Positions 36,076 through 46,749 of a DNA stretch of 64,000 nucleotides are shown here, piece after piece. Each line of letters starts with the position of its first letter. Position 1 is the first letter of the stretch. Origin of the DNA: Prostheceraeus crozeri (Eukaryota > Platyhelminthes > Polycladida > Euryleptidae); NCBI GenBank assembly GCA_907163375.1, contig CAJQUW010006167.1:62001-126000 (forward strand). Direction: 5' to 3'. Made by a program: the position numbers and the translations under genes. The notes beneath the pieces are model-generated. The model searched no databases, had not been told where the DNA came from, and worked only from the letters and a program-made list of their open reading frames with translations.

Positions 36076-36185
36076 CAACCTCAAGCAATGGGACAAGAAG
36101 GACGTAAAACGAGACGTGAAGTGAAGTGGAGTGAAAATAGCAAGAATAATGTCCAATTTAAATTTTCCGTTCTTATTGGGACACC

Positions 36186-37194
36186 GTAAAACATTGTACA
36201 TGTATCTTCCGACATACTGCTATAGAAAACATACGATATACTTGATGTTTTATAGATATTCGCTCGACTCTTTTTTATCACGACAAAAGCTGTAATTTAC
36301 ATTTTCTCACCGTGGTAGAATTTCCGTTACAAAACAGACGAACAGCGGAAAATCTATCTATTGTTCTATTTCCCATTGGAAATTCTAAAATGCAACAGTG
36401 GTCTTTTTTGCCTATATTAGCAAGAGACAAGAGTAGTAGCGGAGCCGGTCATCGCCCTGTTTGCATTTCTCGCGTTGGTAGAGCATGTCTGCAGCAACTT
36501 CGTTCCTCAAACTGTTTTATGAAAAGGTTTGCCTGCAGATTGTTACGTGAATAATGATTTTAGGATACATGTGATACGTGTGTGTAGGAATAAGACGATA
36601 GGTGCACAAGACTTTACATTTGCGAATACGAACACGGAAATATGTAGTGTACATGCAAACTGACGACAATCTCTTCTCCTAACTTCTTATTTCCGTGTTC
36701 TGATACAGTTACAGAGTTTAAAATTAATCATAGGCTGATAATCATCATGTTGACTGATAAATTGATTAGCTTCAAACTTTGTCTAGATCCATTTCAGAGT
36801 TCATATTCATTAATTGCTTTGTAAATTAATTAACATTGGTATTTTATATCTGGCTACTATTATTGTGACTGTTTTACCTAACTTTACTAATTCTATGCAT
36901 ACTTCATAACACAGCATCTCTGTGTGAGCAATAAATGTATAAAGTCTACCTCACAGTGCAAATTATGCAACGGCAACTTACTGAATATTTGATGGTCTCG
37001 TATGGTTTAATCGAATACAGGAAGGTATCATTCAGAATGTTGTATGTCCTTCTGCTGATAATTATTGTTCCATCTGAAATGACAAGCACAGGATATTCTC
37101 ACTCAAAAGTGACAAGAAACAAAATCAATATCAAATGCAGCTCCGCGTGTAAGAATAGATCAGCGCTAGTTCTCTCCCCACCGGATGTTTTGAC
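36186..37194. other. Intron sequence of the cyclase-like gene
   Basis: No exon or element was recognised. A tRNA-like A box near 36470 has no matching B box. Confidence 0.4.
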
Positions 37195-37304
37195 GGTTCC
37201 TAAATCATCACACGTTTTAAGTGCTGAGATTCCGTCAATCTGCATGCCCTTTCTGGCTTCTTCAAATAGCTTCCTCGGATAGCCGATCGTAAGACCATCA
37301 TCAT
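37195..37304 (-). CDS. Guanylate-cyclase-like gene, probable exon between the 40.3-kb and 30.8-kb exons
   Basis: The minus-strand frame reads LTIGYPRKLFEEARKGMQID then GISALKTCDDLGT. It aligns with the stretch of class III cyclases that runs from the LxIxVS strand through TxxLL to the RG-containing strand, the very part missing between the neighbouring exons. Using acceptor CATAG before 37304 and a GTCAAA donor after 37195, it enters in phase 1 and leaves in phase 0, as required. Both splice sites are weak, and a LINE 3' end abuts it upstream. The exact ends, and whether it is still used, are uncertain. Confidence 0.42.
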
Positions 37305-38850
37305 CTATGCGGTTCATCATACTGGCGTAAGTCACGTTGTCGGAGGTTGGTTTTCATTGCCTTTCTTCTTCACTAATCTCTGTTTGTAGCCAACACGAAC
37401 ACCTTGAAAACATTTCTCCTCTTCAAGTCTTCTTCGATCACATTATCTACCTCTTTACTGGTCGACCTCTATGGCCTCTCTCTGAACTTCCTGCTATTGT
37501 GGTTGTCATCACTTTCCACTTCTTCGTCCTCCATTCGGCGCATGATGTGTCTCTGATGCTCATCAGTTCACTCACGTTCAGTCTACTTGCTATCTCCTAG
37601 CTGCTCTTTCTATCCTCTAGGGTAGTGGTGGGCAACGCGTGGCCCGCCGGGACATATTGGGTGGCTCGCCACCGCTTCTCATATCTAAAGTGGCCCGCGG
37701 ACATTTTTGAATCGATGATGTAAAATGACTCTCTCCGACTTCGACCTGTGGCGGGTGCATCTAAGGGTCAGGGATCCTCTTTAGAATTTACAAAACCATT
37801 AATTAACAGCTAAATGAGCAATGTGATGGCACAAAAATTCACATTCGAATTATCCAACCATGCTACTTTCTTAATGAATATCTTCTCGTATAAGCGGAAA
37901 ATGGTGATCACATGTGCGAGTTAAAGCTAGGTCACATAGTATTCGATGCCCTACTGAACATATTTGCTACGTAATAAACCACGCCTCATTGAAACTAGAA
38001 AGAGGCTATATTAATTACACCTTGACTACAAGATTTTGACAGGCCAACATTTTTTTCAAATATTCTTGCTGAATTTCATTTGTATACTGCTCCACTAATA
38101 TATATTTCGTATACTCAATTGGCATTAACACACGACTACCATTTGTGGAGCCCATTACAGTTTTTGAAAGCCGTATATGTTTGGATGACATATGTGCACG
38201 TATGTACATGTAGCGTGATCAATGATTGTAGCAAAATCAATTTTATCTTGTGCTGTTTTCAGGCGGATAGTTGAACTGCACTTAAATACCGTTGTTTTAG
38301 GATGAAATAAGGTAATGACGGTCAAATCACCAAAATAGTCAAATTACCGTTTGATTACACAAAAGAAAAGCTTCCATGATTTGTTATAGGCCTATTCGCT
38401 GTTCAAAGTAAATTATGATTCCTTTATATTAAAAAATTGTTGCGTGCAATACTGCTGTATACATTTACATGTAAAATTTTGTTATGCAATACGACCACTA
38501 TGTATGCACGTATGGCACAGCAGCCTATACGTGCACTTAAAAGTGCGGAATGAAAGAATAGAATGCTTATGCCTTTTAAAATTGGTGGCCCGCGAGCCTT
38601 TTCACGGGCCACTCCTTGTGGCCCGCTATCCCAACTTGGTTGTCCACCACTACTCTAGGGTCTCACTGCATACTAATCTGAACATCTGTCTTTCTGGAGA
38701 GATTCGGTTTTCAATGCCCACGTCTCTGTTCCGTATGTTAGGAAAATACGAACGCACGCCCTGTACGTTTCATCTAATAAAGATACTTCTCGTGCACAAT
38801 ACATCACTCAAGCTCCTGAACTTCAACTAAACTGTTCTATTTCGCGCGAT
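37305..38850 (-). mobile_element. RTE-like LINE 3' fragment, split by a hAT element
   Basis: On the minus strand 38653-38850 reads as the C-terminal reverse-transcriptase region (YRACVRIFLTYGTETWALKT). After the hAT insertion the sequence goes on with a diverged EDRKSS..IASRLNV part, RGRPVKR, and a Trp-Arg-Lys end near 37345. It finishes in GATGATGATG (37294-37304). Several stops and shifts interrupt it. The hAT target duplication CTCTAGGG lies within this coding stretch. Confidence 0.7.
37623..38652. mobile_element. Non-autonomous hAT element, 1.03 kb, with 8-bp target duplication
   Basis: Ends are TAGTGGTGGGCAAC (37623) and, inverted, TAGTGGTGGACAAC (to 38652), followed inward by GTGGCCCGC words on both sides. 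It is flanked by a perfect 8-bp duplication CTCTAGGG at 37615-37622 and 38653-38660. Terminal sequence and duplication length are typical of hAT elements. No transposase is visible inside. Confidence 0.92.
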
Positions 38851-40293
38851 TATACCCCTTTCGCCACCGATAGCATCGATAGATCTAAGAACGGAAAATC
38901 GCTTGTAGATTCTCGCTCGATATCCATTGAACGAAGCTTTTCAAGCTTCTTGTCTTCCTCTCTGTATGTACCGCACTTTAAGTCCTGTACTGCTATTTAT
39001 AAACACACCTCTTTTCCCTGAACTTTTCCCTATGTACCCAGTAACAAATATTAGACTAACTATGCGCAAGTTCTTTGCTCTACGTCAGTGATCAGGTGGA
39101 ACAACGAAGTGCCATTGATTTTTACGTAAACTGACGTTTTCATGTCGTCTTATTTCAGCAAACTTCTCACCTAACAATCACGCACACAAATCTCCAGGCG
39201 TGAGCTGCTATGACGTGTGATTATGTCAGTCTATTAGAAAATGATCACTTAAGGAATAGCTCCAACTTTCATTTTCAAATAGACCGGTGTATGTTTTAGC
39301 TAAAACATTAAATAAGTGATTTACAAAATAGCGAATTATAATAATGATAATAAAAAGCGTTTATTTATCACAAAATTAGAAATCAACTGTTACAAGTGAA
39401 TTAAGTAAACACATAAGTTTCTTCAAGTCAGACGTCGAGAACCTGAAAACACGGAATTATACATTTTGCTCAAAAATGACACGAAAGAACTTTGATGTCG
39501 AAAAGTAGTACACTTAGGAAGTCTGACACGACCACTTGGTAATTAAATCGACAGTTAAATGAATTCTCTGTTATTTAGCACTTCGACAGATTCCACGTTT
39601 TGACTGCAACATTTATAACCAGTCTGAGTACTTCATTCCCAAACTGATAGATTTACAAGAGAGAGAGAGGCACAATTCGCAATTTGACAGTGAGACAAAA
39701 CTGGCCTCTTGCAGATCATTTCCATAAGGGTATTAACGTGGGCATTACAGATTGACAGGAAGATTTCTTTTCCGTCGCACATTTCTTTTGATAAGAAAGA
39801 ACAGAAAGTTAGATGCACATTACAGATTAGACATAATATTGATATCATTTTAGAGCAAAGAATCATGGAAAGTTTTATGATAAAATCTCGTCGTAGAGTG
39901 CATTGCATTGAATGCTGATATTTCTTTATGACATGCCAGACTAACGTCATGTGACTTTTATGAAGATAACATCTATGACCATTTTATCTTCAAATGTAAT
40001 TGAAAATGAAATTCTGGCTCAAAACTGTAAAATTTCATTTACGTTACAACATGGATTTTATGACATCTAATCTTCAGACACAGTTTAAGTCCAATAATGT
40101 CCATCAACATCATTCAAGAACACTAAATTCTATTCAACAAAGTCACAAAATGCATGTTTATATTCGACATTTTTGCTGGTTTGAATTATCATACTGTGAT
40201 TAAAATAGAAAATCTTAAAATTTACAAGACAACGTTATTATAGGGAATTATCAAATTTCAAAGAAGTAATTTTTGGTGCAAATCTTTTCTTAC
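38851..40293. other. Intron sequence of the cyclase-like gene
   Basis: A 105-codon minus frame at 39633-39950 ends in a CT-rich tract and has no recognisable family. Nothing else was found. Confidence 0.4.
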
Positions 40294-40395
40294 CAGGTGC
40301 GTGGTTTTGTAATTCTTTGCTGATAAGGCATGCCCATCCACTCAACACATACCGAGAATCTTCCCCGTCTCTTATAAGACCACCACGCACTGGAC
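40294..40395 (-). CDS. Guanylate-cyclase-like gene, exon with the degenerate catalytic helix
   Basis: On the minus strand this follows TACTCTGCAG and ends before GTAAGA, phase 1 to phase 1. It encodes GPVRGGLIRDGEDSRYVLSG and WACLISKELQNHAP. It aligns with [20 protein letters not shown] and TVNTASRMESNGLP of active guanylate cyclases: Gly-Pro-Val, Gly-Gly, Arg-Tyr, Leu and Gly are kept. The Cys that helps select GTP is Val. The Asp-Thr-Val-Asn and catalytic Arg segment reads WACLISKE, so the Asn and Arg that stabilise the transition state are gone. Confidence 0.75.
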
Positions 40396-41374
40396 CTGCA
40401 GAGTAACAAGTGATGAGTTGTCAAGGCGTAGCCAAACAAATCGGTTTTAGAGATGCTAATATGCATATATGAACATGAAGCACATTGAAAAAGTGATTTT
40501 GGAAAGTTGCTAATGTCAAATGTTGTCTTGAGACACCAACTAATACTTCTTAAAAAGCATTGCTTTCACTTGCTATAAGCGATTGGTGACAACTCACTCT
40601 GCGGAAACCCACTCAGCAGTCACTTACAAGTTCACTTAGTAGAAAGCGTCGGCCACTGTCTCATCTCTCTATCATGTTGCCAAAGCCACATACCATAGCC
40701 GATGTATTCTTTCACTTCTTTATTTAATGACTTTTTTATGTTCTTATTGCAATATCTCAATACTTCTATATTCCATTTCAAAAAATCTGCGACCTAAGTC
40801 ACGTACGACAGATGCCCCAAGTTCAAAAGCAGATTGTAGTATATATACAAGCCTACTTGTAATACATGCTTATGACCAATACTCTCGGTCTGATTTCTGG
40901 GTGAAATCATAATCTTTGCAATGACGTCATTAATAAAGTTATCAAGTTTTAAGGTTTACAAGTGCATGTAGAAAAACATAGTCAGGCACAGAAGCACTAT
41001 GACATAGGATACTTTCAATATGTGTGCTGATAAGAATACCTATCTCGAACAGCTTGATATCGAGCTGTAATGAATTACCCAAAAATAATGAATAATGAAT
41101 TTTCCCCGAAACATGGAATATTATACAAAGTGAGGAGAAAGCACGCTTATGAGACGTATAAGATCTAGACGTTTATATGTAGGCTGCTTATAATTAGGCT
41201 TCGTAAATGCAGCCTATATGCAAAGAAGGCCTATAGGCCTTATGTATACATAATCTATGGATTTAATTTCCTTCATTATCTGACAAGATTCGATTGTTAT
41301 TTTATCTCAACGCTTTTCGCAGATTGAGTGTTTTGGCAGTATGAAGGGTAAAGTCTTTGAAGGGACCTTGAAAA

Positions 41375-41520
41375 TTCATTGAAATAAGACAGGTTTTGCA
41401 ATAAGAGAAGTTGCAATAACAGAGGCTGCACGGCAGTGGTAAAGATAGGAAAAAATTTGGGACCGAGACATTTTGTTGCAATATGGCAGGTTTTGCAATA
41501 AGACAGGTTCGACTGTAGTT
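41375..41520 (-). mobile_element. Pogo/Tigger-like MITE remnant
   Basis: Read on the minus strand from 41520, TACAGTCGAACCTGTCTTAT starts like a pogo/Tigger inverted repeat (CAGTCGAACC after TA). It continues with repeated TTGCAAAACCTG words. The opposite end is not clear, so the element may be truncated. Confidence 0.4.
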
Positions 41521-42429
41521 CCGTATTCCGATCCAACAATGTTAATGCAAATAATCAGACAAGGTGAACTTTAGTGCGGATCGGCTTCATCTGCACGGTT
41601 CATTGAAAACAAAAAATTGTTTAATATTGAGTAATGAATGCGAGTACCTGAATGTACATGGGTGCACATAAATTTTATAACTGATCTGAAGTCCCCATAT
41701 TTTGCTCCCAGCCCTGGTGGGATTCAAATTCATCAAATCGTACACTCTGAATATTAAGTATTTTCCATTTTTCTTTTTCCCTCCAGGTTTCTGGATTTTC
41801 ATATCCTATTGAAGACCTATCCAAAGTCTTAACTAGACCGCGACCGTCATTGAAATCTGATTTCTCGGACAATTCTTTGTTGTCGGTGTTCTTTGCTGTT
41901 CATAGCGACAGAAAAACTCAGGAATTTAAAGGCACTTTTTATGAACGAACAACTTATTTCCTTCATATACAGATAGCTATTCTCAAGTGAAAAAAATGAT
42001 AAAGTGGACAATAACGCAACATTTGATGTCTGTGTCTTTCTTTGCATAAGTCATAGAATTCATCATGGCAAGAAATAGCAATCATATATCGGCAGAGCCC
42101 TGAAGGATCCATGTCTAGGAGTCCATCGGTGTAGAGAGCACAACGTAACCCAAGACACAACACTCCAACCTCTCAAACAAGTGGTGAAAGGACATTACAC
42201 TGAGGCCGCAGGTTAAGTGACAGTCACGTCGCCCAACCAAGGTTCAAATATGTTCGATAGAGTACAAGAAATTCAGGAATTCTTTAACAGCTTGCATGTT
42301 GCATGAACTCTCCTTTCAATATCGTGATGGGTCAAAATTCCGTTCACAACAGCATTCTTCCCTTATTTATCAATATTCTTATGAAAATTGTCCAGAATGT
42401 TGTGTAGGAGAGACTCGTCGCTACATATA

Positions 42430-43186
42430 TCGGAGTTTTCCACTTAATATACCCGGTATATTGACTGGAAAATTACGAAATTGTAGAATAAGTTTGGATG
42501 CGGTTAATATACCCGGGTATATTAAGTGGAAACACCACAAAATTAGCATATTTAATACATGAGATGGAATTCGTCACTTAAAGTAACTATAATTTATTAC
42601 AGGTGCTTATAATTTGATACATATGATTTTAAAGCTATAAACTGTAATGAAAACAAATTCACAATTTGAATGTAAATTGTCACAATTGTTAGGGTATAAA
42701 TTGAGCAATACCGTAAAAGGCATCAGAATAACAGTTCTTAGGTGTACAATAGGGTTTTCAATCCTGGGATTATCGCATTTTTACGGGAGTCTGAATCCCG
42801 GGATTATTAGAGCAAATTATTGTAGCATCTGTTCTGAGGCAGGTAGTAGGTGCATGAAGATGGAGCAGGAAGGCTATAGACAAGGAACATGGAGCAACAT
42901 GGAGCAACTACGCCAGCCTAAGCATACCATCGGTAAATGAATTAAGCTTGCTAATCCCGGGATTTTGAAAACCCTAGTATACAGGTAATTAGACTTATTA
43001 CTTCGCCTAATCCTCTTCCGGTGTGATCACATGCAAACCCAAGATGAGTGCTTGATTTACAAAAATCATCATAAGTGTTATTTCCAAGAAAATTGTGGAA
43101 TGTTACAAAGACATAATGAAAGTTTGTCGCGAGTTAATAGACCGGGGTATCTTAAGTGGAGGGGTACATTAAGTGGAAAACTCCGG
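42430..43186. mobile_element. Tc1/mariner-type non-autonomous element (757 bp) inside the Penelope fragment
   Basis: The terminal inverted repeats share CGGAGTTTTCCACTTAAT, followed by ATACC on the left and GTACC on the right. TA flanks both ends (42428-42429 and 43187-43188). Copies of CACTTAATATACCC and its complement recur just inside. No transposase is visible. A second small element is nested at 42752-42974. Confidence 0.8.
42752..42974. mobile_element. Small TA-flanked MITE, 223 bp, nested
   Basis: Ends are GGGTTTTCAATCCTGGGATT and the inverse complement of GGGTTTTCAAAATCCCGGGA, with TA on both sides. ATCCCGGGAT words recur inside. A related piece starting TAGGGTTTACAATCCCGGG lies at 43394-43470, and a short one near 45325. 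Confidence 0.75.
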
Positions 43187-43393
43187 TACATGTATACTCG
43201 CATCAAGGAACATGTCAAAGGAGGACCAACTTTGGAAATCTCTCTGCACATTCATCCACCATCAGAACAGTCGTTCTCTATCCTCAATTATACTAAGTAT
43301 GCACGCATAAGAACAGAGCCACATAGTTAATTAAATCCCACAGTAATGATCACACACCTCTCATGAGCAACAACCTCCAATCCGAGTATTTAC

Positions 43394-43500
43394 TAGGGTT
43401 TACAATCCCGGGATCTCGGATCCCGGGATCTCGACCCTATTTCCGAGATTAAAAATCCCGGGATTACGTCTTCGAGATCTCGAGGTATTTCGAGATATTT
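43394..43500. repeat. ATCCCGGGAT-rich repeat, relative of the 42.75-kb MITE
   Basis: Begins TAGGGTTTACAATCCCGGG and carries repeated GATCTCGG and ATCCCGGGAT words to about 43460, then GAGATCTCGAG-type words. The right terminus is not clear. Confidence 0.5.
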
Positions 43501-43799
43501 GAAAGATTGGCCCTGAGTTCCTTCTACTATTTACATCTTGTTTGAACGCATAAATTTTTAATGAAATTCGTCGATTTGTACTTTACTTTGCATATATTCA
43601 TTATCGTATTTGCGCACTGAAACGCGTTTGAGAACAAATCCTGGTCAATTTCTACTGTGCATTTCTATTTAAAAAGCATTCACTTAGATACCCTGCTGGC
43701 ACACTTCACTGAGTCGTCTCGCGACTAGATGTGTAGATTTTTTCTTACTAATTGCCAACAGTGATAAAAGCATGCACTGTTTCATGGACAATCAAAACG

Positions 43800-43923
43800 T
43801 TACTTACGGAAAGTATAGGACCAATTGCATCTATACAAACAGCATTTCCAGCGGATGTAAGATGACAATGTGGCTCTGACAAAATAGCGGAACGCACAGA
43901 GAAGTCATTGCCATCATACATTG
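43800..43923 (-). other. Candidate exon of unknown function
   Basis: On the minus strand CTTTTTCAG is followed within ten bases by an ATG. A frame reading MYDGNDFSVRSAILSEPHCH and LTSAGNAVCIDAIGPILS then runs up to a GTAAGT donor. The composition is protein-like, and splice-like signals bound both sides. It does not fit the phase or alignment of the cyclase exons around it, so it may be an alternative first exon, another gene or chance. Confidence 0.3.
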
Positions 43924-45518
43924 CTTATTGACTGAAAAAGAACAGAGATTAACTCTTTTGCTGTCGCATCACTGAAAGTATTATTTGTTGTAGTTAGGGC
44001 AATTTTTTATTACATGTCATATATTCAAGGTAAGGTAATATTGTCACATTTTCTGTGTCCCATCATATTTAGTCACATCTTTGTCATTTTGCTGTAGTTT
44101 TGGACTGTTAGAGTTGCCGGGAAGTAGATATAGAAATGACCAATGCTTGCAGAATGACGCAATATTGATCATCTCAGGAGCGCAGAGATGGACAGATAGT
44201 CTGAGGACAGTTCCAATGCATGCATTGCCTACACACATGAATGTTAGCGGGGGCGGCAGGATTGGCTCTTCTGTCGTCTGTGTTTCCTTGCCAGTCAACC
44301 GTTGCTTCGGTAGAGCGTTCTTCTCTACGTTGAAGAAGACACTATGCAAAGATGGATTTTTTTTGAACATCAAATGAAGTAAATTACATTACTGTTTTGC
44401 ACAACAAGCTGTAAATACTGTCGCAAAAGTTTGAAATAAATCGTTTTATTTGTCTTAGATTGAACTTTTTAACTCTTTCCCTGAAAATGGAAACATAATT
44501 TTTGCTTGATTTTGAGATATTCAAATCTTGCCAAACTACAATTTAAGATTTTTAGGTCATATTTTGGTCACATTTTGAGTTGTTTAGGTCATGTTTGGTT
44601 ATATTCAAAGCTTTGTTATGTCATATTTTTTCGATTTTTAGGTCACAAAAAATTGCCCTAGTTATTGTCTTCGATACCTTGGATAATTTTAATATAAGTA
44701 TTTCAATTTTATTGTAGAGAAACAGCAGTGCATGAAAAATATTATTATCAGCAACTACTTTCGCATTACAAATTAACAAGATTTTCCTTCCCTGCAGGTG
44801 CAACACTACTATAATGAAAAAATTGAGTAAAATAAATCTTCATGATTGGATAGATTTCATTTGAAAAATCCTCAATCGGAAACTCAAGTAGTGAAGACGT
44901 TAAATCAAATCATGTTCAACTTTTTCTGATTTTAGCCAATTTGATTAGCAAAAACTTTCGGAAACCTATTTTTTGAACTCTACAGCTGTTCATAACGTGT
45001 TGTTCATTAGTGCAGTGACGCGACGATCAGACATGTAAGAATTTCATTTCGATTAGAATAGAAAGAAACACAAAGCATATCAACAAGGAATATCCAACAC
45101 TGATATAGCAAAATTTAGAGCCAAAATCAACATCAAGTTGTTCGATTCAAGCAGAAAAATCCTCTGAAGCATGTGAAGATTATATCCTGGAGGCATCCAA
45201 AGATTTCATTGCGATTGATTCGACATTCCGATATATTTGAGTCTTGCGAAATTTGAAAATCAGGAGCGTTCTTGATAAGGCTATCTACGAACAGATATCT
45301 TTCAGTATTGACTAAGGGACCGCGATCCTGGGATTCCGGTCAAAAACTATTTTAATGTAATTTCGGTGTCCAACAAATAAATTGTCTAATACTTTATGTT
45401 AATATGATAAAATTAAAATCTTTCTTTCTTACAATTTAGACAACTACTGCCATTCATGATTTAAATTTGAAATTTCAGTCATATCGGAAAGATGATCACA
45501 AAAACAAAAGTTTTATAT

Positions 45519-45540
45519 ACATATATATATATATATATTC
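45519..45540. repeat. AT dinucleotide microsatellite
   Basis: An uninterrupted run of about ten TA units follows ACATA. Confidence 0.9.
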
Positions 45541-46678
45541 GGAAACTTTGTATTTGATGTCATTTTTGTATTTAAATTCTCAGTATTGAACTTGTTTTCA
45601 ATACAATGTGGTTTGTGTACACTGACGTACATGTATGTCGCTGATTAAGGCCAGAATACGAAGTATCTGAATTTCTGAATGCATCTTGTTTCTAAAATCT
45701 GTAATTTAAGTTCTTTCTTGTTCAAAAGCATGCACAACAAAAATCTCAAATATACAATTGAAAAAACAATGTTTCACAAAGACCAAGTGAACCATTTGAA
45801 AAAAATGAATATCTGTCTGCAACGAGGCAAGCAGAAATTACTAGGTGTATACCCGTATATCACAATTTACTTCAGATTTCAATTATACTTCACTGGTTCC
45901 TATGCAGTCAGCAACTTGAAAAATGCTAGATGATACAGAGTTAAAGTGGCCCGGAACCCCTAATTGTTGGTAGGGAAGGTTGGCATGTTGAAAAAGGCGG
46001 AAAATGAATTTTTCACTGGAGATAATAGAATCCATGCTGTGCGGTAATTCCATGACAAGAGATGCATATTAAATAGTTTGAAAATGCGATTATTTACGTG
46101 GAAACATTAACAATCTGACTGAAATGACCAAACTGTACAGGTTCTTGTAAGTTATTTTACACTGGCAGAGCTACATGTATCTCTGTGTGATTCAGGTACA
46201 AGTTGTGTACTGACAGGATAACCTGTTTTCGGTGAATTATCGACTATGAATCAGAAAAAGCTACATTTCGTTGAACATGCAGTCAGTGCATTGAACTAGA
46301 TTAAGTCCAGGAGTTAGCACGAAGGTGTGCAGGGAATAAGGTTGTACCTGTAACTTTCACGTAGCATTGTACATTTCTTAACTGCCAAAAACTGCAAGTC
46401 TATCGGATCAGATAGCTTGTCTCATAAGCAGCTTGGATTGAGATGATATATAGATAGCTTGGATTGGACACGATTTTCTTGGTATTTCTTTAATAGGACT
46501 TGTATAGAAAAGCATCAACAGGTCATGTTCTTTCATATGAATGGTCGTTTTAATTCAGAATCTCTCTTCTTTCACTTGTATAACACTCACATGTGTAATG
46601 ACTTCATAGCATATTCATAGGAATTTCAACAAGTAAGAAGGATGCAACAAGTAAGCCGGAGCTGGGGCATACAGGAAA

Positions 46679-46749
46679 CCCAGTCAACCGGTACACGTGT
46701 GCTACACGTGTATTGGACCCGTGTAATACACGTGGACGGGTTGACTGGG
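46679..46749. repeat. 71-bp CACGTG-rich imperfect palindrome
   Basis: CCCAGTCAACC at 46679-46689 is mirrored by GGTTGACTGGG at 46739-46749. TACACGTG, CTACACGTG and ATACACGTG words sit between. It could be a tiny inverted-repeat element. No target duplication was seen. Confidence 0.6.

Larger units (their letters stand above)
32164..36133 (+). mobile_element. RTE-like (CFDP2-type) LINE, about 4 kb, with 17-bp target duplication
   Basis: The direct repeat AAAATAGCAAGAATAAT is perfect at 32147-32163 and 36134-36150, so both ends of this insertion are defined. After an 0.85-kb 5' UTR the single ORF begins near 33023 with an endonuclease (NVGSLCGGSREVVEMLGRRG, CCVQETQYKG, GDLNGHVG, TQHRLLAMD). 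The reverse transcriptase follows in pieces to about 36080, with a Cys/His-rich insert before the end and a RLRWFGHV terminus. Breaks lie near 34200-34300, at 34753-34755 (in-frame stop), near 35120 and near 35600. Motif A reads FVNLEKAFD, so the catalytic Asp is replaced by Asn. It is inserted in the mariner. Confidence 0.93.
30887..36185 (-). mobile_element. Mariner-type DNA transposon, 1.3 kb, split by a LINE
   Basis: The terminal inverted repeats are GGTGTCCCAATAAGAACG at 30890-30907 and its inverse complement at 36168-36185, with further matches inward. Removing the LINE and its duplicated target (32164-36150) leaves about 1.31 kb, the normal mariner length. Minus-strand relics of a mariner/Tc1 transposase lie at 31107-32086: a helix-turn-helix part with ATIRKLRTISGRRSALTVMR, and the C-terminal catalytic region with GWNWPPRSCGLTP then DFFLWG. 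The transposase is broken by several stops and shifts. Flanking TA dinucleotides are no longer clear. It lies in an intron of the cyclase-like gene. Confidence 0.88.
42240..43330 (+). mobile_element. Penelope-like element fragment (GIY-YIG nuclease), split by a nested MITE pair
   Basis: Left of the insert, 42296-42427 encodes part of a GIY-YIG domain with its Cys pair (SLIYQYSYENCPECCVGETR). Right of it, 43190-43330 encodes TRIKEHVKGGPTLEIS and a short C-terminus. The two parts adjoin at the TA target of the insert. The fragment is old and incomplete, with only the end of the ORF present. It represents a third Penelope lineage in this window, different from the copies at 24.6 and 62.7 kb. Confidence 0.75.

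Noticed and set aside
36430-36490. tRNA-like word GCGTTGGTAGAGCATG
   Set aside because: It resembles an A box, but no B box or foldable tRNA follows.
39633-39950. 105-codon minus ORF as the missing cyclase exon
   Set aside because: A frame can be forced into the needed phase, but the acceptor has no pyrimidine tract and the peptide does not align with the cyclase fold. The 37.2-kb segment aligns better.
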